Positions 1-8,585 of a stretch of 64,000 bases of DNA are shown in pieces (within the stretch, counting starts at the first letter, position 1; every line of letters starts with the position of its first letter). Position numbers and translations under genes: made by a program. A model generated the notes under the pieces. That model saw only the letters and a program-made list of their open reading frames with translations, was not told the DNA's origin and did not search any database. The stretch lies in NCBI RefSeq assembly GCF_003955665.1, contig NZ_RXHU01000013.1:1-64000 (forward strand), written 5' to 3'. The stretch is from Paenibacillus whitsoniae. GTDB lineage: Bacteria > Bacillota > Bacilli > Paenibacillales > NBRC-103111.

Positions 1-242
1 CGGCGAGTATCGATACGGACACAGAGCTGAAAATCCAGGAAGCGCTCAAAACGCTGCTTGCGGGACGCACGTCCTTCATCGTCGCGCACCGTCTCTCGAC
101 GATCCGCGGAGCCGACAAAATCGTCGTGCTGGACCACGGCCGGATGATGGAAATCGGCAATCACGAAGAGCTGATGCGCGAAAAAGGCATCTATTACGGC
201 CTGATTCAGGCGCAATATAAATTTTTGCAGGATGCGGTGTAA
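1..242 (+). CDS. ABC exporter (MsbA/LmrA type), C-terminal end, partial
   Basis: The left edge of the window cuts this gene; 79 codons in frame from position 3 to a TAA remain. They show the end of an ABC nucleotide-binding domain: the D-loop region (SxDTDTE), the H-loop IVAHRLSTIR, and the usual C-terminal stretch with VVLDHGRMMEIGNHEEL. This spacing is typical of half-size exporters that fuse membrane and ATPase domains, such as multidrug or lipid flippases. The membrane part lies outside the window, so the substrate cannot be judged. A strong terminator follows 20 bases after the stop, so it is the last gene of its operon. Confidence 0.93.
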   Translation, partial: ASIDTDTELKIQEALKTLLAGRTSFIVAHRLSTIRGADKIVVLDHGRMMEIGNHEELMREKGIYYGLIQAQYKFLQDAV

Positions 243-261
243 GCCGCAGATTGCCCAGGGA

Positions 262-298
262 AGCTGCCCGGCCGCTGTTGCGGTTGGGCAGCTTTTTT
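262..298 (+). terminator. Rho-independent terminator after the ABC exporter
   Basis: A perfect 8-bp stem (AGCTGCCC / GGGCAGCT) with a 16-base loop is followed by five T residues. It separates the exporter gene from the SGNH hydrolase gene. Confidence 0.9.
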
Positions 299-397
299 AT
301 GTATACTCGCCGCCATCATTCGCACGGTTTGCAAATTCCGACAAGAAGCTATACTCTTAAAATGAAAAGTTTGACAACGAACGCAGGAGGGATCGGC

Positions 398-1213
398 TTG
401 AAATCATCTCGCTTCATCTGGGGAGCTGTCGGGATTACGGCTTCTCTATCGACATTGCTGTTTGCGGCGGGCTTCGTATATGCGGCCAATCAGATCTGGT
501 TCCCGAAAGCGTCCGGCGACTTTCAGCTTGCTACGCCGGCCCCGAAGAAGGAATCGATGATTGAGAGCGCGAGCAAGCTGCAAATCGTGGCGCTAGGCGA
601 CTCGCTGACGGCCGGCACCGGCGATAACACAGGGCAAGGGTACGTTGGCCGCGTGCGCGAGAAGCTGGAGAAGGACACGGGCAAGCCCGTCTTCGTACTG
701 AACAATCTGGCTGTTCCCGGCTACAAAACGGATCAGCTCCTCACGCTGCTTACGCAGCAGAAAACGAAAGACGCACTGTCACAGGCGAATTTAATCTTGC
801 TGACGATCGGCGGTAACGATATTTTTCAACGGGGCGAAGGGCTGTTCTCCGATGAGAATCAGACCGAATTTAACCCGGCTGCAGCCGCGTCGCGCGTAGC
901 GCCGGCACTCAAGAAAGTGGAGCAAATTTTGGCGGCCATCGGGCAAGCGAATCCGAAGGCAACCGTGCTGTACCTCGGGCTGTATCATCCGTTTCTGGAT
1001 CTGGACCCGTCCCGTGAGGGATCGGTGATTGTCCAACGCTGGAACGACGGTATTTTCCAACTGGTCAATAAGTATCCGAACATGCTGGTCGTCCCGACTT
1101 ATGATTTATTCGAGCAAAATTTGATCAAATATTTGTCTTCCGCGGACCATTTCCACCCCAACGGTGATGGATATGAGCGCATTGCCGACCGCATCGAGCA
1201 AATTTTACAATAG
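398..1213 (+). CDS. Membrane-anchored SGNH/GDSL hydrolase (YpmR-like)
   Basis: A 271-residue SGNH-fold esterase/lipase-like protein. The sequence shows GDSL with Ser69, the block III motif GGND around residue 138-141, and the C-terminal DxxH (Asp250, His253) that completes the triad. Residues 5-30 form an N-terminal hydrophobic segment without a clear cleavage site, so the enzyme is probably anchored outside the membrane. The start is chosen as TTG at 398 because AGGAGG lies seven bases upstream; the in-frame ATG at 362 has no ribosome binding site, and longer versions would run back into the upstream terminator. Substrate unknown; B. subtilis YpmR is a similar protein. The ABC-2 exporter genes follow after 14 bases, so they are probably co-transcribed. 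Confidence 0.9.
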   Translation: MKSSRFIWGAVGITASLSTLLFAAGFVYAANQIWFPKASGDFQLATPAPKKESMIESASKLQIVALGDSLTAGTGDNTGQGYVGRVREKLEKDTGKPVFVLNNLAVPGYKTDQLLTLLTQQKTKDALSQANLILLTIGGNDIFQRGEGLFSDENQTEFNPAAAASRVAPALKKVEQILAAIGQANPKATVLYLGLYHPFLDLDPSREGSVIVQRWNDGIFQLVNKYPNMLVVPTYDLFEQNLIKYLSSADHFHPNGDGYERIADRIEQILQ

Positions 1214-1227
1214 GAGGGCTTGCGCCC

Positions 1228-2190
1228 ATGACTGTTACCTCTCCGCCTCAGGTCGTCTTATCCGTGCATAATTTGAAAAAACGTATCAAAAATAAGGAAA
1301 TTATCAAAGGCATTTCTTTCGAGGTGTATGCCGGCGAAATTTTCGGGTTTCTGGGACCGAACGGGTCGGGTAAAACGACGACCATTCGCATGCTGGTCGA
1401 CCTGATCAGGCCGACGGAAGGCACGATTCACATTTGCGGCCACGATGTCCAGAAGGAGCATAACGAGGCGATGCGACATGTAGGCTGCATCGTCGAAAAT
1501 CCCGAACTCTACGGCTATTTGACCGGCTGGGAAAATCTTGAGCACTTTGCCCGCATGCTGCCGGATGTCGGCGACGATCGCATCGAGGAAGTGGTGCGCA
1601 TCGTTGGCATGGATCAACGCATTCACGATAAAGTGCGGACGTATTCGCTCGGCATGCGACAGCGACTCGGCATCGCGCAAGCGCTGCTCGGCCGCCCGTC
1701 TCTCTTGATCTTGGACGAGCCGACGAACGGGCTGGATCCGCAAGGGATCAAGGAAATGCGCGATTTTATCAAGCGCTTGGCGGCAGAAGGACTGAGCTTG
1801 TTCGTCTCCAGCCATCTGCTGAGTGAATTGCAGCAAATGTGCGACCGCGTCGCGATTATCGCGCACGGGCAGGTGATTCAGGTCGGAGCGGTCGATGAAC
1901 TGGTCGCACAGGGCGGCAGCGTCGTATGGACCGTGTCTCCGGCAGGACGTGCCGAGGAGGTGCTTCGCACTGCCAAACTGGTCGACAGTCTGCTCCCAAC
2001 GCTTTTGGAACCGGCGCCTAATGTGCCCGCCGAAGCCAAAGTTATCGCGACGCAGATGGACGCAGCACATATCCCGGACGTTAGTCAACTTTTGATCGAA
2101 GCAGGAATTCGCCTTTGGGCTGTAGAAATCAAAAATCCGACGCTGGAGGATCTGTTCTTGCGCCTGACGGAAGGCGAGAGAATCCAGTAG
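1228..2190 (+). CDS. ABC-2 type transporter, ATP-binding protein (BcrA-like)
   Basis: A 320-residue ATPase with Walker A GPNGSGKTTT near residue 45, signature YSLGMRQRLG near 137, Walker B LLILDEPTNGLDP near 157 and an H-loop in SSHLLSE. The long C-terminal tail (about residue 220 on) is typical of the BcrA/YtrB/NatA class, which pairs with a separate six-helix ABC-2 permease. The ATG has AGGAGG close upstream, overlapping the SGNH gene stop. The permease gene starts 14 bases after the stop. Such pairs export peptides, lipids or ions and often give resistance to cell-wall antibiotics; nothing here fixes the substrate. Confidence 0.95.
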   Translation: MTVTSPPQVVLSVHNLKKRIKNKEIIKGISFEVYAGEIFGFLGPNGSGKTTTIRMLVDLIRPTEGTIHICGHDVQKEHNEAMRHVGCIVENPELYGYLTGWENLEHFARMLPDVGDDRIEEVVRIVGMDQRIHDKVRTYSLGMRQRLGIAQALLGRPSLLILDEPTNGLDPQGIKEMRDFIKRLAAEGLSLFVSSHLLSELQQMCDRVAIIAHGQVIQVGAVDELVAQGGSVVWTVSPAGRAEEVLRTAKLVDSLLPTLLEPAPNVPAEAKVIATQMDAAHIPDVSQLLIEAGIRLWAVEIKNPTLEDLFLRLTEGERIQ

Positions 2191-2204
2191 AAAAGGTGAA
2201 CGAT

Positions 2205-3197
2205 ATGGCAGGCTTGTACGCACTGGTTAAAAACGAATGTATCAAAATGATCAAGAAGAAGCGGTTTTACGTCATTCTGCTCATTCTGCTCGCCTTGATT
2301 CCCATGTTCACATACGCGCAAATGCGCGTGGCGCAGCATACGCAGAAGCAATTCGGCACCTCGGACTGGCGGGCGGACCAAAGGCAGAAGGTCACCGATT
2401 GGGAGAAGCGTCTGAGCTCGGCTAGAACGCCGGACGAGTGGAAGCAGCAGCTTCGCGTGCAGATTCAAATTGCGAACTATTATTTGGACAAAAACGTCGA
2501 TCCGAGCTCGCCAAATGCGGTGACCTTTACCCGTGAATTTGTGAAAAATGCCGTCGGACTTTTTATCCCTCTTATCGTGATGGTCATTTCTGCCGATATC
2601 GTATCATCGGAGCATTCTACGGGGACTATTAAATTATTGTTGACAAGACCCGTGAAGCGGTGGAAAATCCTATTGAGCAAATTAATTACCGTTATTTTCT
2701 TCACTTCCCTGACGGTTTTGTCGACAGGCGCGCTCTGTTACTTGATTTCAGGTGCCGTTTTTGGTTATAACGGATGGGAGATGCCGGTGTTTGTAGGGAT
2801 CCAATTAAGCGGTTCCGATGTGGACTTTTCGTTGGTCCGCGCTGTGGATCAATGGTTTTACCTGTTGATGGAATTCGGCTTGGTGTGGTTCGCAGCCGTC
2901 GTTGTGGCCATCATGTCGTTGATGCTTTCCGTGCTGATTCGTTCCACCGCAGCAGGGATGGGCGTGATGCTTGCCGTATTAATATCAGGTACCATTTTAT
3001 CGAATATGGTTTCTTCTTGGGAGACGGCAAAATATTTATTCATGGTCAACCTCGATTTGACAAAATATTTGACCGGAGGCATGCCGCCGATCCAAGGCAT
3101 GGATCTAACGTTTTCCTTGAGCGTTCTAAGTGTTTGGGCGCTGGGTGCGTTATTCGTATCATTCGCGGCTTTCTCGCGTAAAGATATTTTAAATTAA
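2205..3197 (+). CDS. ABC-2 type transporter, permease
   Basis: A 330-residue integral membrane partner of the upstream ATPase. It opens with MAGLYALVKNECIKM, a cytoplasmic helix typical of ABC-2 permeases, then a first membrane helix near 20-40, a long extracytoplasmic loop to about residue 125, and five more hydrophobic segments to the end. The start at 2205 is chosen for the AAAGGTG site in front; an upstream extension would overlap the ATPase gene. The motif SSEHSTGTIKLLLTRPVKR in the second half is a hallmark of this family. Substrate unknown. Confidence 0.93.
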   Translation: MAGLYALVKNECIKMIKKKRFYVILLILLALIPMFTYAQMRVAQHTQKQFGTSDWRADQRQKVTDWEKRLSSARTPDEWKQQLRVQIQIANYYLDKNVDPSSPNAVTFTREFVKNAVGLFIPLIVMVISADIVSSEHSTGTIKLLLTRPVKRWKILLSKLITVIFFTSLTVLSTGALCYLISGAVFGYNGWEMPVFVGIQLSGSDVDFSLVRAVDQWFYLLMEFGLVWFAAVVVAIMSLMLSVLIRSTAAGMGVMLAVLISGTILSNMVSSWETAKYLFMVNLDLTKYLTGGMPPIQGMDLTFSLSVLSVWALGALFVSFAAFSRKDILN

Positions 3198-3266
3198 GAT
3201 TTGCAAGTATGTTAAGCGCATGCTTCCGAAGTCAGTTTTTTAGCAAAAACTTGAAGGAGGGCTCCA

Positions 3267-5240
3267 ATGGCTGAGCAACTAGAATTTGCTAGTGGGAGTG
3301 CCGCAAACCCTGTTTCCAATTACGAAGCGGACGACATTCAAGTCCTTGAAGGGCTGGTGGCTGTTCGCAAAAGACCTGGGATGTACATCGGCAGCACGTC
3401 GTCAGCAGGTCTGCATCATTTGATTTGGGAAATTGTCGACAACGCTGTCGATGAGCACTTGGCGAAGCACTGTTCCAAAATTAGTGTCACCATACATAAA
3501 GATCAATCGATCACTGTTCAAGACAACGGCCGCGGCATCCCGACGGGGATGCACAAAACCGGAGTACCGACGCCGCAAGTCGTGTATACGATTCTTCATG
3601 CGGGCGGGAAGTTTGGCGGATCCGGCTACAAAAAATCAGGCGGTCTGCACGGCGTAGGCGCGTCTGTGACGAATGCGCTCTCCGAGTGGCTGGAGGTTGA
3701 GATTTACCGCGAAGGCAAAATCCATCGGATGCGCTTCGAATACTGGATGGACGATGCGGGCGTCGAGCACGTAGGGGAGCCGGTCACAGGGCTTGAAGTG
3801 CTTGGCAACACGAACCGCACGGGCACGAAGGTTACGTTCAAGCCGGATAAGCGCGTGTTCCAGGGGGGCACGACGATCAATTATGATACGCTGGCTGAGC
3901 GCCTGCAGGAGATTGCATTTTTGAACTCAGGTCTTCAAGTTCTCTTGAAAGACGAGCGCACGGATAAGCAGGACGAATTCCTATATGAGGGCGGCGCGAG
4001 CCAGTTTGTCGAGTTTTTGAACGAGGAAAAAACGGTGCTTCATCCTGTCATTCACTTCGCGGCGGAGCGGGACGAGATTGAAGTTGAGGTCGCTCTGCAA
4101 TATAATGACGGATACACCGAGACGATCGCCTCGTTCGTGAACTCGATTCCGACACGTGGCGGCGGTACGCATGAGACCGGTTTTAAAACCGCATATACGC
4201 GCGTCATGAATGAATATGCCCGCAAAGGGGGCATTCTCAAGGAAAAGGATAAAAACCTTGACGGCACTGACCTGCGTGAAGGCATGATGGCGGTTATTAA
4301 CGTGAAAATGGGCGAAGTGGAATTCGTCGGCCAAACGAAGGATCAGCTCGGCAGCGCGATTGCGCGAAGTGCCGTTGATGCGGTGGTGTCCGACAAAATG
4401 ACCGTCTTCCTCGAGGAAAATCCGCAAATCGCGCAGATGATGCTGAAAAAAGCGGTGCAAGCGGCGCGAGCGCGCGAAGCGGCCCGGAAGGCGCGGGAAG
4501 AAATCCGCACCGGGAAGAAAGGGAAGAGCGAAAGCTCGAACCTGAACGGGAAGCTGACGCCTGCCCAGTCCAAGGACTTGCAGCGCAACGAGCTGTTCAT
4601 CGTGGAAGGCGATTCCGCCGGAGGCTCTGCGAAGCAGGGACGCGACTCCAAGCATCAGGCGATTTTGCCGCTGAAGGGCAAGCCGATGAACCCGGAGAAA
4701 GCGAAGCTGCTCGACATCATGAAAAATGACGAGTACAAGGCGATTATTTCCGCTATCGGCGCCGGTGTCGGCTCAGAGTTTGAGCCGGATGAAATGAATT
4801 ACGGTAAAATAATTATCATGACCGACGCGGATACGGACGGCGCGCACATTCAAGTGCTGCTCCTGACGTTCTTTTACCGGTACATGAAGCCCCTGATTGA
4901 CAGCGGAAAGGTGTATATCGCGCAGCCGCCGCTTTACAAAGTGACGCGGAAGGGGAAGAACGCGACGTATAAATACGCGTGGACGGACGATCAACTCCAA
5001 GCCGTCGTTAAAGAGCTTGGTAAAAATTCCGAGCTGCAGCGTTACAAAGGACTAGGCGAGATGAATCCGGAACAGCTGTGGGAGACAACAATGAATCCGG
5101 AATCTCGTACACTGCTGCAAGTGCAGATCGAGGATGCAGCGAAAGCCGAACGGCGTGTCACGACCTTGATGGGCGATAAAGTGGATCCACGCAAAAGGTG
5201 GATTATCGAGAACGTGGATTTTACGGAATATGTAGAGTAG
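3267..5240 (+). CDS. parE: DNA topoisomerase IV subunit B (ParE)
   Basis: A 657-residue GHKL-type ATPase and TOPRIM subunit. Visible are the ATP site (QDNGRGIP, GLHGVGASVTNALSE), the switch region, TOPRIM FIVEGDSAGGSAKQGRD with its catalytic glutamate, and TDADTDGAHI for metal binding. It forms the A2B2 topoisomerase IV with ParC, decatenating daughter chromosomes. The absence of the long GyrB-type insertion, the length near 655, and a neighbouring parC rather than recF or gyrA at an origin separate it from GyrB. The ATG is preceded by GAAGGAGGG. parC begins 24 bases downstream. Confidence 0.97.
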   Translation: MAEQLEFASGSAANPVSNYEADDIQVLEGLVAVRKRPGMYIGSTSSAGLHHLIWEIVDNAVDEHLAKHCSKISVTIHKDQSITVQDNGRGIPTGMHKTGVPTPQVVYTILHAGGKFGGSGYKKSGGLHGVGASVTNALSEWLEVEIYREGKIHRMRFEYWMDDAGVEHVGEPVTGLEVLGNTNRTGTKVTFKPDKRVFQGGTTINYDTLAERLQEIAFLNSGLQVLLKDERTDKQDEFLYEGGASQFVEFLNEEKTVLHPVIHFAAERDEIEVEVALQYNDGYTETIASFVNSIPTRGGGTHETGFKTAYTRVMNEYARKGGILKEKDKNLDGTDLREGMMAVINVKMGEVEFVGQTKDQLGSAIARSAVDAVVSDKMTVFLEENPQIAQMMLKKAVQAARAREAARKAREEIRTGKKGKSESSNLNGKLTPAQSKDLQRNELFIVEGDSAGGSAKQGRDSKHQAILPLKGKPMNPEKAKLLDIMKNDEYKAIISAIGAGVGSEFEPDEMNYGKIIIMTDADTDGAHIQVLLLTFFYRYMKPLIDSGKVYIAQPPLYKVTRKGKNATYKYAWTDDQLQAVVKELGKNSELQRYKGLGEMNPEQLWETTMNPESRTLLQVQIEDAAKAERRVTTLMGDKVDPRKRWIIENVDFTEYVE

Positions 5241-5264
5241 ACCAAAAAAAGTGGTGATGTAAGG

Positions 5265-7706
5265 TTGAGTATTCTAGAAGAATTTTTGCCTGCCTATCTG
5301 GAGGAGATCGTTGGCGATCGCTTCGGGCGTTATTCCAAATATATTATTCAGGATCGCGCGATCCCCGATGTGAGGGATGGGCTTAAGCCGGTGCAGCGCC
5401 GCGTCCTGTACGCGATGTATGACTCAGGCAATACCCCAGATAAACCATATCGGAAATCGGCGAAAACGGTCGGAGACGTTATGGGGAACTACCATCCGCA
5501 TGGCGACTCTTCGATTTATGACGGCATGGTGCGGATGGCGCAGCCGTGGAAAATGGGACATACCCTCATCGACGGACACGGGAACTGGGGTTCCTTGGAC
5601 GACGATCCGCCGGCGGCGATGCGGTATACCGAGGCAAGGCTCTCGGAAATCGCGATGGAGCTGCTTCGGGATATTGAGAAGCGGACCGTGCTTTTTAAAG
5701 ATAACTTTGATAACTCCACGAAGGAACCGGTCGTGCTGCCTGCCCGTTACCCGAATTTGCTGGTGAACGGGGTCAGCGGGATCTCGGCGGGCTTTGCAAC
5801 GGAGATTCCGCCGCATAATCTGCGCGAAATCATTGACGCCTGCACGGCGATGATCGATAAACCGGATATAACGATTGAAGAGTTAATGACGATTGTGAAA
5901 GGACCGGATTTTCCGACCTCTGGCATCATTATGGGCGAAGAGGGCATACGCGATGCGTATCGCACAGGGAAAGGGCGCATCTATATCCGCTCCAAAACAG
6001 CGATTGAAGATTTGCGCGGCGGCCGCCAGCAAATCGTAATTACGGAAATTCCGTATCAAGTGGTCAAATCGCGCTTGGTGACCTCCATCGAGAACATTCG
6101 TCTGGAGAAAAAAGTTGAAGGCATTGCCGAAGTTCGCGACGAGAGCGGACGGAACGGCCTTCGCATCGTGATTGAGCTGAAGAAGGAAGCGGATGCGCAG
6201 GGGATTTTGGCGTATTTGCTCAAGAAAACCGATCTGCAAGTAACCTACAACTTCAATATGGTTGCCATCGTCAATAAAGCGCCGCGCCAGCTCGGCATTC
6301 GCGAGATTCTGGAAGCGTATATCGAGCACCAGAAGGAAGTTGTTACGTTCCGCTCGCAGTATGAATTGGAGAAGGCAGAGGACCGCGCGCACGTGCTCGA
6401 AGGGCTTGTCAAAGCGCTAAACATTCTGGATGAGGTCATCGCGACGATCAAAGCGTCCAAGAACCGCCAGGATGCGCAGAACAATCTCGTGGAGAAATTC
6501 CATTTTTCCGACCGTCAAGCCGATGCGATTCTCGTGCTCCAGTTGTACCGTCTCACGAATCTTGAAATTACAACTCTCGAAAAAGAGCTCAAAGATGTCG
6601 AGAAAACGATCGCCTACTTGCGCGGCATTCTCGGCAGCTTGAAAAAGTTGCTTGGCGTCATCAAAGACGAGATGGGCGAAATTCGCAAAAAATACGGCAT
6701 TGACCGCCGTTCATCCATCCAAGGCGAAGTCGAGGAGCTAAAAGTCAATCTTGAGGTACTTGTCACGCCGGAGGATGTGCTGGTGACGCTGTCGAACGAA
6801 GGCTATTTGAAGCGGACGAGCAAGCTCAGCTTTACCCGATCGGGCGGCGAGCTGGAAAACACCGGGTTGAAAGAAGGCGACTACCTCCGCTATTTGCTGG
6901 ACGTCAATACGATTGAAAGTCTGCTGATCTTTACGAAGAGAGGCCAGTACTATTTGCTGCCTGTCCATCAAATTCCCGAGTACAAGTGGAAAGAAAACGG
7001 CACGGCGATCGTCAACGTTATTCCGATTGCGAAGGAAGACCGCATCGTGAGCGTCATACCGCTCAAGAGCTTCGACGATCCTGGCAAGTCGCTCGTGTTC
7101 GTGACGCGCAAAGGGCAAGTGAAACGGACGGAGCTTAAGGAGTACATGACGAACCGCTCGAACGGGATTGTCGCTTGCAAAGTCGGAGAGAATGACGATG
7201 TCATTCACGTCCAGCTCAGCGATAATACGAAGGAAATCCTGCTGGTCACAAAGCTCGGTATGAGCATTCGCTTCCGGGAGGAGGAAGTGAACCCGATGGG
7301 ACGTGCGGCCGCAGGCGTTCGCGGCATCCAGCTGCGAGAAGACGATGAAGTCGTCTCCGCCGAGTGGATTTATGGGGATGAAGGGGAAGTACTCGTTGTC
7401 ACGGACCTCGGGTATGCGAAGCGATCTCTCGTCGTCGATTATCCGATTCAAGGTCGCGGCGGCAAGGGGATTATCACCTTCGAATTCAAGGAAGGCAAAC
7501 GTGTCAAACCGAACGGCTCCGCGCTCATTCGTTCGTTCATCGTGAAGATGGACTATGTGATTACGGCTGTCATGAGTCATGGCGAGAAGGCGAAATTCTC
7601 AACAGAGACAGCGCCCCTTGAAGACCGCAAATCGCAGGGCAAGCCGCTGATTCCTGTAACCAAAACCGATACGATTCTGGAGCTCCTCCGTTTCCCTCAG
7701 TCGTAA
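5265..7706 (+). CDS. parC: DNA topoisomerase IV subunit A (ParC/GrlA)
   Basis: An 813-residue DNA-cleaving subunit. The quinolone-determining region reads HPHGDSSIYDGMVRMAQ, with Ser and an acidic residue (Asp) at the usual resistance positions, so it looks wild type. The catalytic tyrosine lies in AAMRYTEARL. After a coiled-coil gate (about 370-470), the C-terminal half is a beta-pinwheel with repeated blades; one holds QGRGGKG, close to a GyrA-box. The start is TTG at 5265, with GTGGTGATG upstream; no ATG fits the family's N-terminus MSxLEEFLPxY. Its end overlaps a possible small reverse-strand gene by about 10 bases. Confidence 0.96.
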   Translation: MSILEEFLPAYLEEIVGDRFGRYSKYIIQDRAIPDVRDGLKPVQRRVLYAMYDSGNTPDKPYRKSAKTVGDVMGNYHPHGDSSIYDGMVRMAQPWKMGHTLIDGHGNWGSLDDDPPAAMRYTEARLSEIAMELLRDIEKRTVLFKDNFDNSTKEPVVLPARYPNLLVNGVSGISAGFATEIPPHNLREIIDACTAMIDKPDITIEELMTIVKGPDFPTSGIIMGEEGIRDAYRTGKGRIYIRSKTAIEDLRGGRQQIVITEIPYQVVKSRLVTSIENIRLEKKVEGIAEVRDESGRNGLRIVIELKKEADAQGILAYLLKKTDLQVTYNFNMVAIVNKAPRQLGIREILEAYIEHQKEVVTFRSQYELEKAEDRAHVLEGLVKALNILDEVIATIKASKNRQDAQNNLVEKFHFSDRQADAILVLQLYRLTNLEITTLEKELKDVEKTIAYLRGILGSLKKLLGVIKDEMGEIRKKYGIDRRSSIQGEVEELKVNLEVLVTPEDVLVTLSNEGYLKRTSKLSFTRSGGELENTGLKEGDYLRYLLDVNTIESLLIFTKRGQYYLLPVHQIPEYKWKENGTAIVNVIPIAKEDRIVSVIPLKSFDDPGKSLVFVTRKGQVKRTELKEYMTNRSNGIVACKVGENDDVIHVQLSDNTKEILLVTKLGMSIRFREEEVNPMGRAAAGVRGIQLREDDEVVSAEWIYGDEGEVLVVTDLGYAKRSLVVDYPIQGRGGKGIITFEFKEGKRVKPNGSALIRSFIVKMDYVITAVMSHGEKAKFSTETAPLEDRKSQGKPLIPVTKTDTILELLRFPQS

Positions 7707-7864
7707 CTGACGGTCGGCGGGTCCAGCTTTTCCATCAAATTCAAAGCAAGCTCAAGCAAGACCCACAACGGCATCGGTTCATCCAACCGATCCAGCCATT
7801 GTGGGTCTTTTAGCATGCCGGCGTCCAGTGCCCTTTGACCAAGCTCGAGTTTCCATGATTCCAC
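7697..7864 (-). CDS. Possible small protein, 55 residues, convergent with parC
   Basis: A GTG-started frame on the reverse strand, with GGGAGTGAT just upstream as ribosome binding site, encodes 55 residues ending SYD. The composition looks like a real soluble protein: an amphipathic Trp- and Leu-rich stretch (LKDPQWLDRLDEPMPLWVLL) followed by ELALNLMEKLDPP. It overlaps the last bases of parC. An 11-bp inverted repeat (7758-7768 / 7799-7809) lies inside the frame and may also help end parC transcription. I do not recognise a family. The reading is supported only by the site, the composition and the lack of any competing gene. Confidence 0.5.
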   Translation of the reverse strand: MESWKLELGQRALDAGMLKDPQWLDRLDEPMPLWVLLELALNLMEKLDPPTVSYD

Positions 7865-7924
7865 GTGGATCACTCCCTTCTGATTCAGGTGTCACCCCAA
7901 CAGTATATGTAAGAGGTGGGCGGG

Positions 7925-8053
7925 ATGTTCGAAGAAGTCGAACGGCTTGGCTGTTTCCGGCACGGACTGACAGCGGTGCGAAGGAATCGACAGCATGCCG
8001 CAGCATGCGGCAGGGAAACGGGCGGCATCGCGTTTTTTGTAGGAAAATATTAA
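7925..8053 (+). CDS. Doubtful small ORF, 42 residues
   Basis: An ATG five bases after AGAGGTGG opens a 42-residue frame that is Arg- and Gly-rich and contains two Cys. Nothing in it resembles a known family, and its composition is close to what random GC-rich DNA gives. It is listed because the ribosome binding site is good and the stretch 7865-8132 otherwise holds no gene. Short palindromes (GCATGC twice near 7993-8008) lie inside it. Confidence 0.2.
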   Translation: MFEEVERLGCFRHGLTAVRRNRQHAAACGRETGGIAFFVGKY

Positions 8054-8064
8054 TGGCGTTAACC

Positions 8065-8093
8065 TTTAAATGGGCGATTGTCCATGCTATACT
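8065..8093 (+). promoter_or_regulatory. Possible SigA promoter of the marR gene
   Basis: TATACT at 8088-8093 is a good -10 box; TTTAAA at 8065-8070, 17 bases upstream, is a weak -35. The marR start lies about 40 bases downstream. Confidence 0.45.
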
Positions 8094-8132
8094 GACACTA
8101 TCTAGGAGAAAATGGAAGCGAGTTGATGAGGA

Positions 8133-8585
8133 TTGTATTCCGACGAATTTGGCAAGCTGTGGCTGAAATTAACCAAGGAATTGAAGAGTCAGATGGAGGA
8201 ACGCTTGGCCCCGACGATTACGGAAGGACAGCTCAATGTTCTGGAACTGCTGCTCGGTCATGACCGAATGAAGCCGTCCGATTTGATCGAATATTTGTCC
8301 ACGACGCCTGCTGCTGTGACGACCTTGCTTGACCGGATGGAGAAAGCGGAGCTGATTGTCAGGGAACGCGACGAGAAAGACCGCCGCATTGTCTGGATTC
8401 ATGTGACGGACAAAGGAAAAGCGGAATGCGACCGAGGCAGAGGTATCCGGGAGCATGTCCTGAATACATACCTGAGCCGCGTATCCGCTCATAATCAGAA
8501 GCTTTTTATTTACTTGCTCGGCAAGGTGACGAACGAAGCAAGCCCGTCTGGGGCTGCCGTCATGGCTACAGCGACGGGATCGTAA
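8133..8585 (+). CDS. MarR-family transcriptional regulator
   Basis: A 150-residue winged helix-turn-helix repressor. The recognition helix region PSDLIEYLSTTPAAVTTLL and the wing RERDEKDRRIVWIHVTDKG, with the DxR motif of MarR proteins, are clear; helices at both ends form the dimer interface. The start is uncertain: the frame opens after a TGA at 8127 and the first usable codon is TTG at 8133, whose only Shine-Dalgarno-like sequence (GAGGA) touches it. The N-terminus YSDEFGKLWLKL fits the family, so the protein is probably complete. It ends 20 bases inside the convergent pseudouridine synthase gene. Its target is unknown. Confidence 0.88.
   Translation: MYSDEFGKLWLKLTKELKSQMEERLAPTITEGQLNVLELLLGHDRMKPSDLIEYLSTTPAAVTTLLDRMEKAELIVRERDEKDRRIVWIHVTDKGKAECDRGRGIREHVLNTYLSRVSAHNQKLFIYLLGKVTNEASPSGAAVMATATGS

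Noticed and set aside
1258..2223. A 321-codon open frame on the reverse strand across the BcrA-like ATPase gene
   Set aside because: It lies opposite a gene with all ABC motifs, has no ribosome binding site and its composition (many His, Arg, Gln, Phe) is that of an antisense shadow.
3198..3245. A terminator between the ABC-2 permease and parE
   Set aside because: AAGTATG/CATGCTT can pair, but the T-run comes ten bases later, so the structure is too poor to call.
7801..8166. A 121-codon forward frame between parC and marR
   Set aside because: It has no ribosome binding site, crosses the marR promoter and reads as random Arg/Ser-rich sequence.
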